A DNA stretch of 64,000 nt from Paracoccus aestuarii. GTDB taxonomy: Bacteria > Pseudomonadota > Alphaproteobacteria > Rhodobacterales > Rhodobacteraceae. The position numbers and the translations under genes were made by a program. Numbering within the stretch: the stretch's first letter is position 1; every line of letters starts with the position of its first letter. The notes below the pieces were generated by a model, which searched no databases, was not told where the DNA came from, and saw only the letters and a program-made list of their open reading frames with translations. The stretch covers positions 806,001 through 870,000 of the forward strand of contig NZ_CP067169.1 of NCBI RefSeq assembly GCF_028553885.1. Reading direction: 5' to 3'. Below are positions 47,744 through 60,150 of this stretch, piece by piece.

Positions 47744-48454
47744 ATGCGAATCCTTTTGGTAGAAGACGATCCCAGCACCGCGCGGGCCATCGAACTGATG
47801 CTGACGACGGCCAGCTACAACGTGTTCCTGACCGACATGGGCGAGGAAGGGATCGATCTGGCCAAGCTCTATGACTACGATCTGATCCTGCTGGACCTGG
47901 ACCTGCCCGACATGCACGGGATGGAGGTCCTGCGCCATCTGCGCCTGGCGCGCATCGACACGCCGATCCTGATCCTGACCGGGTCCGACGATACCGAAAG
48001 CAAGCTGCGCGGCTTCGGCTTCGGGGCCGACGACTACATGACCAAGCCCTTCAACCGCGAGGAGCTGCAGGCGCGGATCCAGGCGATCATCCGCCGCTCC
48101 AAGGGTCACAGCCAGGCCCTGATCCGCACGGGCGAGATCGTGGTGAACCTGGATGCCCGCTCGGTCGAGGTGAAGGGCAAGCCGGTGAACCTGACCGGCA
48201 AGGAATACCAGATCCTGGAACTGCTGAGCCTGCGCAAGGGCACCACCCTGACCAAGGAGATGTTCCTGAACCATCTCTATGGCGGCATGGACGAGCCGGA
48301 GCTGAAGATCATCGACGTCTTCATCTGCAAGCTGCGCAAGAAGCTGTCCGAGGCCCTGGGCGGTGAAAGCCATATCGAGACGGTCTGGGGCCGCGGCTAT
48401 GTGCTGCGCGATCCGGGGCCGGGCAACGAGGAACGGCTGGCCATCGGCGCCTGA
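47744..48454 (+). CDS. ctrA: Cell-cycle response regulator CtrA
   Basis: 236 residues. The receiver domain has the acidic pair E7/D8/D9, phospho-acceptor D51 (ILLDLDLPD, same number as Caulobacter), T79-region LTGSDD and K101-region TKPFN. The winged-helix OmpR-type output domain covers about residues 128-225 ([37 protein letters not shown]). It ends in IGA, similar to the hydrophobic ends recognised by ClpXP. In Rhodobacterales CtrA controls motility, gene-transfer agents and related functions more than viability. Autoregulation is suggested by the upstream box. Confidence 0.96.
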   Translation: MRILLVEDDPSTARAIELMLTTASYNVFLTDMGEEGIDLAKLYDYDLILLDLDLPDMHGMEVLRHLRLARIDTPILILTGSDDTESKLRGFGFGADDYMTKPFNREELQARIQAIIRRSKGHSQALIRTGEIVVNLDARSVEVKGKPVNLTGKEYQILELLSLRKGTTLTKEMFLNHLYGGMDEPELKIIDVFICKLRKKLSEALGGESHIETVWGRGYVLRDPGPGNEERLAIGA

Positions 48455-52812
<4,358 letters not shown>

Positions 52813-52823
52813 CCAAGCAGAAT

Positions 52824-52838
52824 GTTCTTAAAAAGTTC
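52824..52838 (+). promoter_or_regulatory. LexA (SOS) box downstream of recG
   Basis: GTTC-TTAAAAA-GTTC, a perfect match to the alphaproteobacterial GTTC-N7-GTTC site, with the A/T-rich centre typical of real LexA boxes. It lies 53 bases upstream of the ATG of the 31-codon membrane peptide gene. Confidence 0.75.
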
Positions 52839-52891
52839 TTTACCGAATCGCCGGAACATGAGAACAAACACGCAACAGAAAGGAAGCCGCC

Positions 52892-52987
52892 ATGACCCGT
52901 GACACTGCCGTTGATCTTGTCGGGGGCGCTGCCCTTGGCGTGACCCTGATCCTGCTGCTGTGGCTGCCCGCCATCCTGCAGATCTGA
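52892..52987 (+). CDS. SOS-box-linked 31-residue membrane peptide
   Basis: An unannotated-size gene: ATG at 52892, 31 codons, TGA at 52985-52987. AAAGGA sits 8 bases before the ATG. The peptide starts MTRDTAVD and then forms one hydrophobic helix (LVGGAALGVTLILLLWLP, residues 9-26) ending in AILQI; it would span the inner membrane once with a very short tail. It has its own LexA box upstream and a strong terminator downstream (53055-53084), so it looks like a complete SOS-controlled unit. Design resembles SidA of Caulobacter (29-aa SOS division inhibitor) or toxic membrane peptides, but I claim no homology. Confidence 0.65.
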   Translation: MTRDTAVDLVGGAALGVTLILLLWLPAILQI

Positions 52988-53054
52988 CCGACTGCCCCGC
53001 GTTGCCGGAGGACGCCCCGCCTGTGCGGCCTCCCTGTTCCAAGCACGCGCAACT

Positions 53055-53084
53055 GGCCGGCCCTGGCAGGGGCCGGCCTTTTTT
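53055..53084 (+). terminator. Strong rho-independent terminator
   Basis: GGCCGGCCC (53055-53063) pairs with 53070-53078 around a 6-base loop, followed directly by six T residues (53079-53084). It ends the recG/small-peptide unit exactly where the convergent scaffold gene ends. Confidence 0.9.
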
Positions 53085-53521
53085 CATGCCAAGGCCTGGT
53101 CCATCGCCTCCAGCGCGGCATCCCAGGCCAGCAGGATCGAGGCATGGCGGTTGGGATAGGCGCGGGCCGGGGTCAGCGCCTCCAGATCGGCGAAGGGGCC
53201 GTCGGGGGGGGGCGTATCCTGGGTCAGCATGGATTTCAGCGCGTCGCGCGTGGCCGACAGGGTCGCGCGGTCCAGCCCCAGGGCGGTCTGGCCCAGCACC
53301 GCCGCCGATGCCTGACCCAGGGCGCAGGCGCGCACCTCCTGGGCGAAATCGCTGATCCGGCCGTCGCGCAGGGCCAGGTCCACCAGCACCGAGGATCCGC
53401 AATGGGGCGAGCGGCGCATCGCGCTGGCCTGCGGATCGGCCAGCCGCCCCTGATGCGGAATGGCCGAGGTCAGCGCCAATATGCGCCGGGAATAGAGCTG
53501 CATCAGGTCGGAATCGGCCAT
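53084..53521 (-). CDS. IscU/SufU-like iron-sulfur cluster scaffold protein
   Basis: 145 residues. Two of the scaffold cysteines are present: C41 in RSPHCGSS and C66 in RACALGQAS, in the spacing of NifU-N/IscU domains; the third cysteine of classical IscU is not seen. The helix ILALTSAIPHQGRL at the start and ANRHASILLAWDAALEAM-like end also fit. Such two-cysteine relatives may not bind clusters in the standard way. It stands alone between the recG unit and hisI, transcribed away from hisI. Confidence 0.82.
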   Translation of the reverse strand: MADSDLMQLYSRRILALTSAIPHQGRLADPQASAMRRSPHCGSSVLVDLALRDGRISDFAQEVRACALGQASAAVLGQTALGLDRATLSATRDALKSMLTQDTPPPDGPFADLEALTPARAYPNRHASILLAWDAALEAMDQALA

Positions 53522-53594
53522 CGATCCTCCGCTTGGGGTTTCGCGCGTGGCGTGCCCGGATTAGATAGGCACGCGCCGGATGAAAGGAAACCCG

Positions 53595-53951
53595 ATGTTC
53601 GACCCTCTCAGCCTGAAATACGATGCGGCGGGGCTGCTGCCCGCCATCGCCCAGGATGCGGACTCGGGCGAGGTGCTGATGATGGCGTGGATGAATGCCG
53701 ATGCGGTGGCGCAGACGCTGCGGACGGGGCGGGTGACCTATTGGTCGCGGTCGCGGCAGGCCTTCTGGATCAAGGGCGAAAGCTCGGGTCATGTCCAGGA
53801 ACTGGTCGAGATGCGGGTCGATTGCGACCGCGACTGCCTGCTGGTCCTGGTCCGCCAGACCGGGCCCGCCTGCCATACGAACCGGCGCAGCTGCTTCTAC
53901 ACCGCCCTGCGCGACGGGGCCGAGGTCGAGATCATGGCGCCGATGGGCTGA
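53595..53951 (+). CDS. hisI: Phosphoribosyl-AMP cyclohydrolase
   Basis: 118 residues, third step of histidine biosynthesis (PR-AMP to ProFAR precursor). Metal-binding cysteines and acidic residues appear in VDCDRDCLLVLVRQTGPACHT and RRSCFYT; VTYWSRSRQAFWIKGESSGH is the substrate segment. There is no fused HisE domain. I start at ATG 53595 (MFDPLSLKYD), which has AAAGGA at the right spacing, not at ATG 53580. Its last 20 bases overlap the end of convergent gluQ. Confidence 0.95.
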   Translation: MFDPLSLKYDAAGLLPAIAQDADSGEVLMMAWMNADAVAQTLRTGRVTYWSRSRQAFWIKGESSGHVQELVEMRVDCDRDCLLVLVRQTGPACHTNRRSCFYTALRDGAEVEIMAPMG

Positions 53952-54789
53952 AGCGCAGCATCGCGCGGATATCGGCCGGGCTGGCCCCGGCCTCGCGGTA
54001 ATGGCGGATCGCGCGGGCATCGTCGCGCTTGGCCAGTCGCCGCCCGGCATCGTCGCGGATCAGCCGGTGATGCAGATAGACGGGCGTGGGCAGGTCCAGC
54101 AGGCGCTGCAGCAGCACATGGATCCAGGTCGAATCGAAGAGGTCCAGCCCCCGCGTGACCAAGGTGATGCCTTGGGCCGCGTCATCGACCACGACGGCCA
54201 GGTGATAGGACGTGCCCATCCCTCGCCGCGCCAGGATCACGTCGCCGATGGTCGCGGCGAAATCCCGCGCGCCCATCGGATGATCCGCGCCGTCCTGGTC
54301 CCGAAACGACAGCCGGTCGACCCCGAGCGCCGCGAAGGCCCGCCCGACATCCAGCCGGATCACGTCATCCGGGCCCGCATCCGCCATGTCCCGCCCCCGG
54401 CAGGTCCCCGGATAGATCAGCCCGTCCGGCCCCGCGGGCGGTGCCCCTTCCTGCGGGGCCGACAGCGCCGCGCGGATGTCCCCCCGCCGGCAGCGGCAGG
54501 GATAGCAAAGCGGCGCCAGACGCCGCAGCGCCGCGCCATAGGCCGCCATCCGGTCGGATTGCCGCAGGACCGGCCGCGGCCAGGTAAGGCCCAGCCAGGC
54601 CAGATCCTCGGAGATCGCGGCCTCGTATTCCGGGCGGCAGCGTTCGCGGTCGATATCCTCGATCCGCAGCAGGAACCGCCCATGGGCCGCCGCCGTCAGC
54701 GCCGAGAACGCATGACCCAGATGCAGCAGCCCGGTGGGCGACGGCGCAAAGCGCGTCACCGGGCCGGTGGTCACTGGGCGGCCAGCCAT
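53932..54789 (-). CDS. gluQ: Glutamyl-Q tRNA(Asp) synthetase
   Basis: 285 residues, a truncated GluRS that attaches glutamate to the queuosine of tRNA-Asp. [20 protein letters not shown] contains the HIGH-type motif, [10 protein letters not shown] the zinc site, and [12 protein letters not shown] the KMSKS-like loop; the anticodon-binding domain is absent, as in this family. The start may be ATG 54789 or, equally plausible, the GTG at 54774, which forms a 4-base overlap with the trmFO stop. The 3' end overlaps hisI. Confidence 0.92.
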   Translation of the reverse strand: MAGRPVTTGPVTRFAPSPTGLLHLGHAFSALTAAAHGRFLLRIEDIDRERCRPEYEAAISEDLAWLGLTWPRPVLRQSDRMAAYGAALRRLAPLCYPCRCRRGDIRAALSAPQEGAPPAGPDGLIYPGTCRGRDMADAGPDDVIRLDVGRAFAALGVDRLSFRDQDGADHPMGARDFAATIGDVILARRGMGTSYHLAVVVDDAAQGITLVTRGLDLFDSTWIHVLLQRLLDLPTPVYLHHRLIRDDAGRRLAKRDDARAIRHYREAGASPADIRAMLRFSPSAP

Positions 54790-56108
54790 GCCGCGTAATC
54801 GTCCTTGGCCCGCTGCGTATAGGCGGGATAGCGGTCCTTGCGGCCGCGCCGCCCGCCGCGCATCTCGGGCAGGGGGGGGAACAGGCCGAAATTCACGTTC
54901 ATCGGCTGGAAGGTCTTGGCCTCGGCCCCACCGGTGATGTGGTTGACCAGCGCGCCCATCGCGGTGGTGAAGGGCGGCGGCGCCAGGTCGCGGCCAAGCG
55001 CCTGCGCACCGGCCATGCGCCCGGCCAGAAGGCCCATCGCGGCGCTTTCGACATAGCCCTCGACCCCCGTGACCTGGCCCGCGAAACGCAGATGCGGCGC
55101 GGGCCGCAGGCGCATCCGGTCGTCCAGCAGCGTGGGCGAATTCAGAAAGCTGTTGCGGTGGATCCCGCCAAGCCGCGCAAAGCCCGCATTCTGCAGACCG
55201 GGGATCATGCGGAAGACCTGGGTCTGGGCGCCGTATTTCATCTTGGTCTGGAAGCCCACGATATTATAGAGCGTGCCTAAGGCGTTGTCGCGGCGCAGCT
55301 GGACCACGGCATAGGCCTTTTCCTGGGGCTTGTGCGCATTGGTCAGGCCCACGGGCTTCATCGGGCCGTGGCGCAGCGTCTCGCGGCCGCGTTCGGCCAT
55401 GACCTCGATCGGCAGGCAGCCGTCGAAATAGCCCGCCGTCTCGCCCTCGTGGAACTCGGTCTTCTCGGCGGCCAGCAGGGCGTCGATGAAGGCCTCGTAT
55501 TCGTCGCGGTTCATCGGGCAGTTGATATAGGCCTTCTGTTCGGCCTCGGTCTCGCCCTTGTCATAGCGCGACTGTTCCCATGCGATGGACATGTCGATGG
55601 TGTCGGCATGCACGATCGGTGCGATGGCGTCGAAGAAGGCCAGCGCATCCGTCCCGGTCAGCCCGCGGATCGACCCGGCCAGCCGGTCCGAGGTCAGCGG
55701 CCCCGTCGCCACGATCCAGTTGCCGGCATCGGGCAGATCGGCGACTTCGCCCGGGCGGATGGTGATCAGCGGCTCGTCCTGCAGGGTGCGGGTCACGGCG
55801 GCGGCGAAGGCCTCGCGGTCCACGGCCAGCGCGCCGCCCGCGGGCAGGCGATGACGGTCGGCCATGGCCATGATCAGCCCGCCCGCTTGGCGCATCTCCC
55901 AATGCAGCTGGCCCACCGCGTTCATCACGTCGTCATCCGAACGGAAGCTGTTCGAGCAGACCATCTCGGCGCAGTCGCCGGTCTTGTGGGCGAAGGTTTC
56001 GACCTGGGGGCGCATCTCGTGCAGGATGACCGGCACGCCCATGCGGGCGATCTGCCAGGCGGCCTCCGATCCGGCCAGGCCGGCACCGATGATGTTGACG
56101 GGTTCCAT
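54771..56108 (-). CDS. trmFO: Folate-dependent tRNA (uracil-54-C5)-methyltransferase TrmFO
   Basis: 445 residues, a FAD/methylene-tetrahydrofolate enzyme that makes ribothymidine at position 54 in tRNA. The FAD motif is [16 protein letters not shown] at the N-terminus; [13 protein letters not shown] contains the conserved cysteine region, and [20 protein letters not shown] and [16 protein letters not shown] C-terminal parts match the family. Its presence fits bacteria that lack TrmA. The upstream gene on this strand is rplY, separated by a hairpin. Confidence 0.96.
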   Translation of the reverse strand: MEPVNIIGAGLAGSEAAWQIARMGVPVILHEMRPQVETFAHKTGDCAEMVCSNSFRSDDDVMNAVGQLHWEMRQAGGLIMAMADRHRLPAGGALAVDREAFAAAVTRTLQDEPLITIRPGEVADLPDAGNWIVATGPLTSDRLAGSIRGLTGTDALAFFDAIAPIVHADTIDMSIAWEQSRYDKGETEAEQKAYINCPMNRDEYEAFIDALLAAEKTEFHEGETAGYFDGCLPIEVMAERGRETLRHGPMKPVGLTNAHKPQEKAYAVVQLRRDNALGTLYNIVGFQTKMKYGAQTQVFRMIPGLQNAGFARLGGIHRNSFLNSPTLLDDRMRLRPAPHLRFAGQVTGVEGYVESAAMGLLAGRMAGAQALGRDLAPPPFTTAMGALVNHITGGAEAKTFQPMNVNFGLFPPLPEMRGGRRGRKDRYPAYTQRAKDDYAAWLAAQ

Positions 56109-56152
56109 GCATGTCTCCTTGACGGCGGGCTAGCAAGGCGGGGGCGAAATGG

Positions 56153-56183
56153 AAAGGGGCGGCGCCAGTGGCACCGCCCCCAA
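56153..56183 (-). terminator. Probable terminator after rplY
   Basis: On the minus strand GGGGCGGTGCCA pairs with TGGCGCCGCCCC (one mismatched pair) and is followed by TTTCCATTT. It lies 26 bases after the rplY stop, between rplY and trmFO. Confidence 0.55.
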
Positions 56184-56208
56184 GGTCATGCGACCGATCC
56201 GCGCGGGA

Positions 56209-56856
56209 TCAGGCCTCGGCGGGCGCCTCGGGCGCGTCGGCTGCGGCATCGCCCTCGCCTTCGGCGGCGTCATCCTCGGAGCGCAGCGCCGAGGGCGCGG
56301 CCAGGTTGGCGATCACGAAGTCGCGGTCGATGGTCGGCTTGGCGCCGGCGGGCAGGGTCACGTCGCTGATGTTCAGCGTGTCGCCGATCTGGCGGCCTTC
56401 CAGGTCCACGGTGATGTGGTCGGGAATGTCACCGGCGGTCACGACCAGCTCCACCTCGGGGCGGACGGTGACCAGGGTGCCGCCGCGCTTCAGGCCGGGG
56501 CACTTGTCCTCGTTGATGAATTCCACCGGGATGAACAGGTTCACCTTGGACGTGCGGCGCAGGCGCATGAAGTCGATATGGATCGGCAGATCCTTGACGA
56601 CGTCGCGCTGGACGCCGCGGCAGATGACGCGGACGTCTTCCTGCCCTTCGACCTGCAGGTTCCACAGGGTCGACATGAAGCGGCCGGCGCGCAGTTGCGT
56701 CAGCAGCTTGTTGAAGTCGAACTGGATGGAGACCGGGTCCTTGCCGTCACCATAGACGATACCGGGCACCTTGCCGTCGCGGCGAGCCTGGCGAGCGGCC
56801 CCCTTGCCCGACCCCGCACGTGCCTCGGCCACCAGATTCGGAATCTCTTTGGCCAT
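56209..56856 (-). CDS. rplY: Large ribosomal subunit protein bL25 (Ctc form)
   Basis: 215 residues, the long two-domain L25/Ctc form that binds 5S rRNA. The N-terminal L25 domain is [25 protein letters not shown] and the C-terminal TL5-type beta domain runs to about residue 185, followed by an acidic Ala/Pro/Glu tail ([17 protein letters not shown]). Start ATG 56856 with the usual [13 protein letters not shown]. It is monocistronic as far as the hairpin before trmFO shows. Confidence 0.96.
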   Translation of the reverse strand: MAKEIPNLVAEARAGSGKGAARQARRDGKVPGIVYGDGKDPVSIQFDFNKLLTQLRAGRFMSTLWNLQVEGQEDVRVICRGVQRDVVKDLPIHIDFMRLRRTSKVNLFIPVEFINEDKCPGLKRGGTLVTVRPEVELVVTAGDIPDHITVDLEGRQIGDTLNISDVTLPAGAKPTIDRDFVIANLAAPSALRSEDDAAEGEGDAAADAPEAPAEA

Positions 56857-56966
56857 TTTTCTAATCCTTAACCATTGTTGGGGGCGCCATCCTCCAAGGG
56901 TGCGTGGCGCCAGGGGGTGCCCCTAGCGCAAAACGGCCGGGATGTGAAGCGTCAAACGTATTGGGT

Positions 56967-56996
56967 TTGACTTGTCATCGCCCCGACACATATGCC
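56967..56996 (+). promoter_or_regulatory. Possible promoter for the acyltransferase gene
   Basis: TTGACT (56967-56972), 18-base spacer, TATGCC (56991-56996), 31 bases before the ATG at 57028. The -10 is weak. Confidence 0.35.
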
Positions 56997-57027
56997 GGGC
57001 CGGAGGGTCTGGCCAGAGGGGCGGCGG

Positions 57028-57999
57028 ATGCAGCGGATGATCGCGGTCGATTACCTGCGGGTGGTTCTGGCGGGTTTCGTGGTCGTGGCCCATTCGGGCC
57101 TGGCGCGCCAGTCGATCCGCGACGCGGGCGAGGCCGGTCTGGTCTGGCTGGCCTTGGGCAACAGCGTGCTGCGCGTGGCCGTGCCGGTCTTCACGCTGAT
57201 CGCGGGCTGGTTTCTGGCGGGCGTGATGCGGCGGGGCGGGCTGTCGGGCTGGGCGGGGCATCTGCTGGTGCTCTATGCGGTCTGGTCGGCGATCTATCTG
57301 GTGTTCCTGGGCCCCTATTACGCGAACCGGCCGCTGGCGCTGACCGGGTCCGAGCTGGTCCTGGGCTTCATGCATCTGTGGTTCCTGCAGGGGCTGGCCG
57401 TGGCCGGGGTGCTGCTGGCGGGCTTTGCCGCCTTGGGCCGGGGGGCTGTCGCGGCATCGGCGGTGGTGCTGGGGGGCGCCGGGCTGGCGCTGCAATATGC
57501 GCGCATGGCCGGCCTGTCCGAGGTGCCGATGGAGCATTACCGCAACGGGCCGCTCTATCTCTATCCCTATCTGGCGATGGGCTGGCTGATGGCGCAGGGC
57601 CTGCCGCGGATCGGGGCGGGGTGGCTCTGGGCCGCGGCGGTGCTGGGGCTGGCGGCCTGCGTGGCCGAGAACCTGTTCTGGCTGCACCGCATCGGCGAGG
57701 ACCCCCTGCTGGAGATGCCGCCGGGCCATCTGCTGGCCTGCCCGGCGATCCTGCTGCTGGTCATGCGCTGGCGGCTGCCGCGGACGGACCTGCCCTTGGG
57801 CCGGGCGGCGGCGGCGATCTATGTCGCGCATGTGCTGGTGCTGCAGGGCCTGCCGATGCTGGGCATCGACCATCCGCCGACGGGGGCGGTGCTGGGCTTC
57901 CTGCTGCCGCTGGCGGTGGTGCTGGCGCTGGACCGGCGCCGCGCGGGTCAGGCGACCGGGTATTCGTCCAGAAACCCGCGCGGGATCAACAGGTTCTGA
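57028..57999 (+). CDS. Acyltransferase-3 family membrane protein
   Basis: 323 residues with about ten membrane helices. The N-terminus MIAVDYLRVVLAGFVVVAHSGLA carries the family's R...H motif (helix 1 with the putative catalytic histidine), and VFTLIAGWFLAGVM with FMHLWFLQGLAV are typical of acyltransferase-3 (OafA-like) enzymes that O-acylate surface glycans. Target unknown. ATG 57028 is preceded by AGAGGGG. The last 52 bases overlap the 3' end of convergent lldD, so both C-termini are encoded on opposite strands of the same DNA. Confidence 0.85.
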   Translation: MQRMIAVDYLRVVLAGFVVVAHSGLARQSIRDAGEAGLVWLALGNSVLRVAVPVFTLIAGWFLAGVMRRGGLSGWAGHLLVLYAVWSAIYLVFLGPYYANRPLALTGSELVLGFMHLWFLQGLAVAGVLLAGFAALGRGAVAASAVVLGGAGLALQYARMAGLSEVPMEHYRNGPLYLYPYLAMGWLMAQGLPRIGAGWLWAAAVLGLAACVAENLFWLHRIGEDPLLEMPPGHLLACPAILLLVMRWRLPRTDLPLGRAAAAIYVAHVLVLQGLPMLGIDHPPTGAVLGFLLPLAVVLALDRRRAGQATGYSSRNPRGINRF

Positions 58000-59117
58000 G
58001 GCCCGACCGCATTCAGGTCGCGTTCCCCGCAGAGCGCCATGCTGACATCCAGCTCCTTCCGAATGATCTCCAGCGCGCGGGTCACGCCGGCCTCGCCCAT
58101 GGCCCCCAGCCCATGCAGCCAGGCGCGCCCGATCCAGGTGCCATGCGCACCCAGGGCCAGTGCCTTCAGCACGTCCTGGCCCGAGCGGATGCCGCCATCC
58201 ATATGCACCTCGACCGAGGTGCCCACCGCCTGGACGATATGGGGCAGCATGCGGATCGAGGACAGCGCCCCGTCCAGCTGGCGGCCGCCATGGTTGCTGA
58301 CCACGATCGCGTCCGCGCCGAAATCGGCGGCGATGCGGGCATCCTCCGGGTCCAGGATGCCCTTCAGGATCAGCTTGCCGCCCCACATGTCGCGGATGCG
58401 GGCGATCTTGTCCCAGTCCAGGCGCTCGTCGAACTGCTCGGCCGTCCAGCTCATCAGGCTGCGCGTGTCGCCCACGCCCTTGGCATGGCCTACGATATTA
58501 CCGAAATGCCGCCTCTTAGTCCCCAGCATCCCCATGCCCCACCGCCAGCGCGTGGCCAGATCCAGCATCGTCGGCAGGGTCATGCGCGGCGGGGCCGACA
58601 GCCCGTTCTTCAGGTCCTTGTGCCGCTGGCCCAGGATCTGCAGGTCCAGCGTCAGGACCAGCGCGTTGCAGCCCGCAGCCTTGGCCCGGTCGATGATCGC
58701 GGCCAGGAAATCCTGGTCCTTCATCACATAAAGCTGGAACATGAAGGGCTTGGTCGTGTGCTCGGCCACGTCCTCGATCGAACAGATGGACATGGTGGAC
58801 AGGCAGAAGGGCACGCCGAAGGCCTCGGCCGCGCGGGCGGCGTGGATCTCGCCATCGGCATGCTGCATGCCGGTCAGCCCGACGGGGGCCAAGGCCACGG
58901 GCATGGTCACGTCCAGCCCCGCCATCCGCCGCGACAGGCGCCGGTCGGACATGTCCACGGCCACCTTCTGGCGCAGCTTCAGCCGCGCGAAATCGGCCGT
59001 GTTGTCGCGAAAGGTCTGTTCGGTATAGCTGCCCGATTCCGCGTAGTCATAGAACATCCGCGGGGTCCGCGCCCGGTGCAGGCGCTTCAGGTCGTCGATG
59101 CAGGTGATGACGGGCAT
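57948..59117 (-). CDS. lldD: FMN-dependent L-lactate/alpha-hydroxy-acid dehydrogenase
   Basis: 389 residues of the FMN-dependent 2-hydroxy-acid oxidase family. The fold starts with MPVITCIDDLKRLHRARTPRMFYDYAESGS; FMN contacts appear in VALAPVGLTGMQH and LSTMSICSIED; the active-site SNHGGRQLDGA histidine and arginine and the late MDGGIRSGQDVLKALALGA loop are intact. It oxidises L-lactate to pyruvate at the inner membrane face. Start ATG 59117; the in-frame extension to 59174 crosses a palindromic operator and is unlikely. Control by a repressor binding 59134-59156 is predicted. Confidence 0.92.
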   Translation of the reverse strand: MPVITCIDDLKRLHRARTPRMFYDYAESGSYTEQTFRDNTADFARLKLRQKVAVDMSDRRLSRRMAGLDVTMPVALAPVGLTGMQHADGEIHAARAAEAFGVPFCLSTMSICSIEDVAEHTTKPFMFQLYVMKDQDFLAAIIDRAKAAGCNALVLTLDLQILGQRHKDLKNGLSAPPRMTLPTMLDLATRWRWGMGMLGTKRRHFGNIVGHAKGVGDTRSLMSWTAEQFDERLDWDKIARIRDMWGGKLILKGILDPEDARIAADFGADAIVVSNHGGRQLDGALSSIRMLPHIVQAVGTSVEVHMDGGIRSGQDVLKALALGAHGTWIGRAWLHGLGAMGEAGVTRALEIIRKELDVSMALCGERDLNAVGPQNLLIPRGFLDEYPVA

Positions 59118-59133
59118 GGCCGGGCCTTTCGCT

Positions 59134-59156
59134 ACTGGTAAGGTTTTCTTACCAGT
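59134..59156. promoter_or_regulatory. Palindromic operator upstream of lldD
   Basis: ACTGGTAAG and CTTACCAGT, a perfect 9-base inverted repeat with a GTTTT centre, 17 bases before the lldD start. The half-site TGGTAAG resembles GntR/FadR-subfamily sites (PdhR, LldR), but the spacing is longer, so a TetR-type repressor is also possible. Confidence 0.65.
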
Positions 59157-59174
59157 CCGTACCCGGCTTGGCAA

Positions 59175-59441
59175 TCACCTGGCGGCGCGGTCGCGCAGCG
59201 CGGGGTCCACCACGGGGCCGCGCAGGCCATCGGCCCGCGCCCGCAGCGCATCAGCCCGCCCGACCGCCGCTGTGCGGACCGGGCCGGGATCGGCGCGGGC
59301 CGGGCCCGCATGGGCCGGCAGCGCAGGTTCGGCCAGCATCCGGTCGGTCGGCAGCAGGCGCGGATAGGCCGCATCGTCCGATGGCGCGCAGGCGGACAGG
59401 ATCAGGGTGACCGTCAGGGTCGGGGCAAGCAGATGTCTCAT
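59175..59441 (-). CDS. Small predicted lipoprotein
   Basis: 88 residues. MRHLLAPTLTVTLILSAC has a lipobox (LSAC, Cys18). The mature part starts APSDDAAYPRLLPTDRMLAEPALPA, then becomes an Arg/Ala-rich helix (VGRADALRARADGLRG) ending in RDRAAR. No family recognised. ATG 59441. It sits between lldD on the same strand and the divergent tetR gene. Confidence 0.72.
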   Translation of the reverse strand: MRHLLAPTLTVTLILSACAPSDDAAYPRLLPTDRMLAEPALPAHAGPARADPGPVRTAAVGRADALRARADGLRGPVVDPALRDRAAR

Positions 59442-59525
59442 CCCCGCATCGTTACGCGGGCCGGGCGCGCCGGGCAACGGCTTCGCCGCTTTCATCGCCC
59501 CCCGCCGCGCGCTAGACAGGGCGCC

Positions 59526-60110
59526 ATGGCCCGCACGCAAGGTTCCCGCGCCCATATCACCGGCCCCCTGATCCGCGACACGGCGCGCCGCCTGTTCGCG
59601 CGGCACGGCTATGCGGCGGTCTCGATGCGCCAGATCGCGGCGGCGGTGGGGGTGCAGGCGGGCGCGCTCTATGCCTATACGCCCGACAAGCAGGCGCTGC
59701 TGCGTGACCTGCTGGACAGCCACATGCAGGACCTGCTGGATGCCTGGCGCGACGATCCCGGGGCCGCGCCCCTGGCCCGGCTGGAACGCTTCGTGCGGTT
59801 CCACATCGCCTTCAGCCTGGACCACCCGGATGCGGTCTTTCTGTCCTATATGGAACTGCGCAACCTGGAGCCCGCGAATTTCGCCCGCATCACCGCCCTG
59901 CGCGGCCGCTACGAGGCGGCTCTGGAGGCGATCCTGCGCGACGGTGTGGCGGCGGGGGCCATGCGGATCGAGGATCCCAAGCTGACCACGCTGGCGCTGA
60001 TCGCGATGCTGACCGGGGTGACGAACTGGTATCGCGAGGGCGGGCGGCTGGATCGCGACCGCATCGTCCAGATCTATTGGGGCCTGGCGCGCGGGGCGGT
60101 CGGCGCGTGA
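59526..60110 (+). CDS. TetR-family transcriptional regulator
   Basis: 194 residues. The N-terminal TetR helix-turn-helix is clear: IRDTARRLFARHGYAAVSMRQIAAAVGVQAGALYAYTPDKQALL (about residues 16-60). The C-terminal ligand domain (SLDHPDAVFLSYMELRNLEPANFARI...) resembles regulators of fatty-acid or acyl-CoA degradation, but the ligand is not deducible. Start ATG 59526. Targets may include the divergent lipoprotein gene or lldD, where a palindrome lies 370 bases away. It precedes dnaG by 40 bases. Confidence 0.88.
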   Translation: MARTQGSRAHITGPLIRDTARRLFARHGYAAVSMRQIAAAVGVQAGALYAYTPDKQALLRDLLDSHMQDLLDAWRDDPGAAPLARLERFVRFHIAFSLDHPDAVFLSYMELRNLEPANFARITALRGRYEAALEAILRDGVAAGAMRIEDPKLTTLALIAMLTGVTNWYREGGRLDRDRIVQIYWGLARGAVGA

Positions 60111-60150
60111 CGCCTTGTGGGCGGGGCGGGCATGACCGATAATCGCGCCC

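Noticed and set aside
52853..52864. GAAC-N4-GAAC just before the 31-aa gene as a second LexA box
   Set aside because: The spacing is 4, not 7 bases, so it does not fit the LexA direct repeat.
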